From positions 1-33,166 of the forward strand of contig JAUZQO010000045.1 in assembly GCA_030950925.1 (NCBI GenBank): DNA of 33,166 nt. Reading direction: 5' to 3'. The translations under genes and the position numbers were made by a program. Under the pieces are notes generated by a model. That model was not told the DNA's origin and made no database searches. It was given only the letters and a program-made list of their open reading frames with translations. Positions within the stretch are counted from its first letter, which is position 1; each line of letters opens with the position of its first letter. Positions 32,132-33,166 of this stretch are shown here, in pieces. The stretch is from Mariprofundaceae bacterium (lineage in GTDB: Bacteria; Pseudomonadota; Zetaproteobacteria; Mariprofundales; Mariprofundaceae).

Positions 32132-32496
32132 TCTTTCAATCGATAAAGATGTTGATGAATGTTTATATACTCTTGGCTTTGTGCAGTGGCATCATGGCTT
32201 TTACATGGCAATCCATGCGTTTTCCATCTGCGACACCGCAGACTTTCCCTATTCGCTTTTATCAACAGGTTTTGGGTTCTTGGGATGGGCGTTCTTGCCC
32301 TTCCTACCCCGTCTGTTCTGTGTATGCTCGCCAAGCTTTTCAAACACATGAACCACTGATCGCCTCATGGCTGATGTTGGATCGTTTGATTCACGAGGCG
32401 GATGATGTCCATCATCATCACACCATCGACTTTGAAGGTGAAACACGGCTGAATGACTCGCTTCAACGCAATGATTTTTGGTTAGCAGAACCATAA
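32125..32496 (+). CDS. YidD-like protein inside the T2SS operon
   Basis: 123 residues from ATG 32125, overlapping the upstream stop. An N-terminal helix (MNVYILLALCSGIMAFTW) is followed by IRFYQQVLGSWDGRSCPSYP and VCSVYARQAFQTHEPLIAS, which matches the YidD pattern of a Cys, Pro-x-Cys-Ser and Tyr-Ala with the helix after it. YidD assists YidC/Sec membrane protein insertion. The His-rich tail DDVHHHHTIDF is unusual. It is a YidD paralogue or relative, probably specialised for this locus; canonical yidD normally sits beside rpmH-rnpA-yidC. It lies 18 bp before gspG. Confidence 0.68.
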   Translation: MVIFQSIKMLMNVYILLALCSGIMAFTWQSMRFPSATPQTFPIRFYQQVLGSWDGRSCPSYPVCSVYARQAFQTHEPLIASWLMLDRLIHEADDVHHHHTIDFEGETRLNDSLQRNDFWLAEP

Positions 32497-32514
32497 AAAC
32501 CATAGGAGAATAAA

Positions 32515-32955
32515 ATGCAACACATAACACAAAACATGCAACACCCCCCACGTTTTCAAAGCCAAGAACGTGGCTTTACCTTGCTTGAAATCATGGTGGT
32601 ACTGATTATTATTGGTGTCATGGCGGCCATTGTTGCGCCACGATTTATTGAACGCGCGGATGAAGCCAAGGTTGATTCTACAAAAATTCAAATGAAAAAT
32701 ATTCAACAAGCTCTGAAACTCTATCGTTTACAAAAAGGTCATTATCCCTCCTCCAGTGACGGTTTGAAAGCCCTCACATCATCGGGCAAAGGTGGTAAAA
32801 AATACTTGGATGACTTGCCCAAAGATGCTTGGGGCAATGATTTTGTTTATTTATCGCCTGGGGTGCATGGTGATGTGGATATTTTATCGTATGGGGCGGA
32901 TGGTAAATCAGGCGGCACAGATTTTGATGCCGATATTGGGAATTGGGAAAAGTAA
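32515..32955 (+). CDS. gspG: GspG, T2SS major pseudopilin
   Basis: 146 residues. The prepilin peptidase site is in QERGFTLLEIMVVLIIIGVM: cleavage after Gly, Glu at mature position 5, then the hydrophobic helix. The GspG globular part has KIQMKNIQQALKLYRLQKGHYPS, DGLKALTSS, DLPKDAWGNDFVYLSPG and YGADGKSGGTDFDADIGNW, with the calcium-site loop near the end. The leader of about 19 residues is long. The ribosome site is AGGAGA. It is the third gene after gspF in this arrangement. Confidence 0.97.
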   Translation: MQHITQNMQHPPRFQSQERGFTLLEIMVVLIIIGVMAAIVAPRFIERADEAKVDSTKIQMKNIQQALKLYRLQKGHYPSSSDGLKALTSSGKGGKKYLDDLPKDAWGNDFVYLSPGVHGDVDILSYGADGKSGGTDFDADIGNWEK

Positions 32956-32996
32956 TACATATCCTCATTTCAGTATCAATGTACCCCCTCACCTTA

Positions 32997-33068
32997 CGTC
33001 ATCCCCGAGTGCTTGTGTCGGGGATCCTGTTAAATCATAGATTCCCGATAAAAACTTCGGGAATGACG
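32997..33068. repeat. Two-module palindromic element without TIRs between gspG and gspH
   Basis: Core of the MITE-like elements: CGTCA, stem ATCCCCGA/TCGGGGAT with the same loop GTGCTTGTG, then TAG, stem ATTCCCGA/TCGGGAAT, TGACG. The terminal inverted repeats of the full elements are not visible. The last bases supply the predicted gspH start codon. The stem changes relative to the other copies are base-paired. Confidence 0.75.
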
Positions 33069-33166
33069 ATAGTCCATAGTAAGGGTTTTACACTGATTGA
33101 AATCATGCTGGTGCTGGTCATCATGACTGTCCTCACGGCGATGGTTGCGCCCAACTTTTTCGCTGC
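33063..33166 (+). CDS. gspH: GspH-type pseudopilin, 5' part (cut by window end)
   Basis: An open frame from ATG 33063 to the end, MTIVHSKGFTLIEIMLVLVI and continuing. KGFTLIEIMLVL is the type IV pilin-like cleavage and helix motif; minor pseudopilin GspH is expected after GspG, but GspI or another pseudopilin cannot be excluded. The start codon belongs to the flanking palindromic repeat and has no clear ribosome site; no better in-frame start is seen. Confidence 0.75.
   Translation, partial: MTIVHSKGFTLIEIMLVLVIMTVLTAMVAPNFFA

Overview
The window looks like a chromosome segment of a free-living, motile, Gram-negative proteobacterium of moderate GC content. It carries Tol-Pal genes, a secretin-based type II secretion system (T2SS), and the orders era-recO-pdxJ-acpS and pal-cpoB-queE-queC that are common in Gamma- and related Proteobacteria. 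A zetaproteobacterial affiliation fits my general impression, but I could not test it. Most of the DNA is dense housekeeping sequence with short intergenic gaps.

Layout. 1-2.9 kb (minus): cheY-cheA-cheW chemotaxis signalling operon behind a sigma-54-like promoter, cheW cut by the window edge. 3.1-5.7 kb (minus): rpsO-pnp, each with an intrinsic terminator. 5.8-7.7 kb (plus): tolQ-tolR-tolA with a clear sigma-70-like promoter. 7.8-9.4 kb (minus): prfC. 9.5-10.2 kb (plus): a DUF481 outer-membrane protein. 10.3-12.2 kb (minus): htpG with a sigma-32-like heat-shock promoter. 12.3-15.2 kb (plus): era, a wrecked recO, pdxJ, acpS. 15.3-18.3 kb (plus): pal, cpoB, queE, queC (Tol-Pal and queuosine synthesis). 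18.6-20.2 kb (minus): ppx. 20.3-22.3 kb (plus): ssb, coaX and a SPOR-like protein gene. 22.5-22.7 kb (minus): a short, solitary gatC. 22.9-25.7 kb (plus): a large lipoprotein and a predicted outer-membrane beta-barrel. 25.7 kb to the end (plus): T2SS genes gspC-D-E-F, a membrane protein, a YidD-like protein, gspG and the start of gspH.

The most striking content is a family of small palindromic, transposase-less elements (MITE-like). Four copies have terminal inverted repeats of about 16 bp and a TA target duplication. Two sit inside recO, which also carries three frameshifts. A third ends inside ppx and supplies its stop codon, and it contains a fourth copy nested within it. Removing the elements together with one TA restores the coding sequence in recO. 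The two copies of one subtype differ at only two bases, and these two bases pair with each other in a hairpin. Related palindromic modules lie upstream of cheY and directly over the predicted start codon of gspH.

How the genes work together: CheW-CheA-CheY carry receptor signals to the flagellar motor. TolQRA, Pal and CpoB maintain the envelope during division; tolB is not in the window. QueE and QueC make the 7-deazaguanine precursor of queuosine. GspC-H build the T2SS, with a YidD paralogue and a TPR-like membrane protein inserted into its operon.
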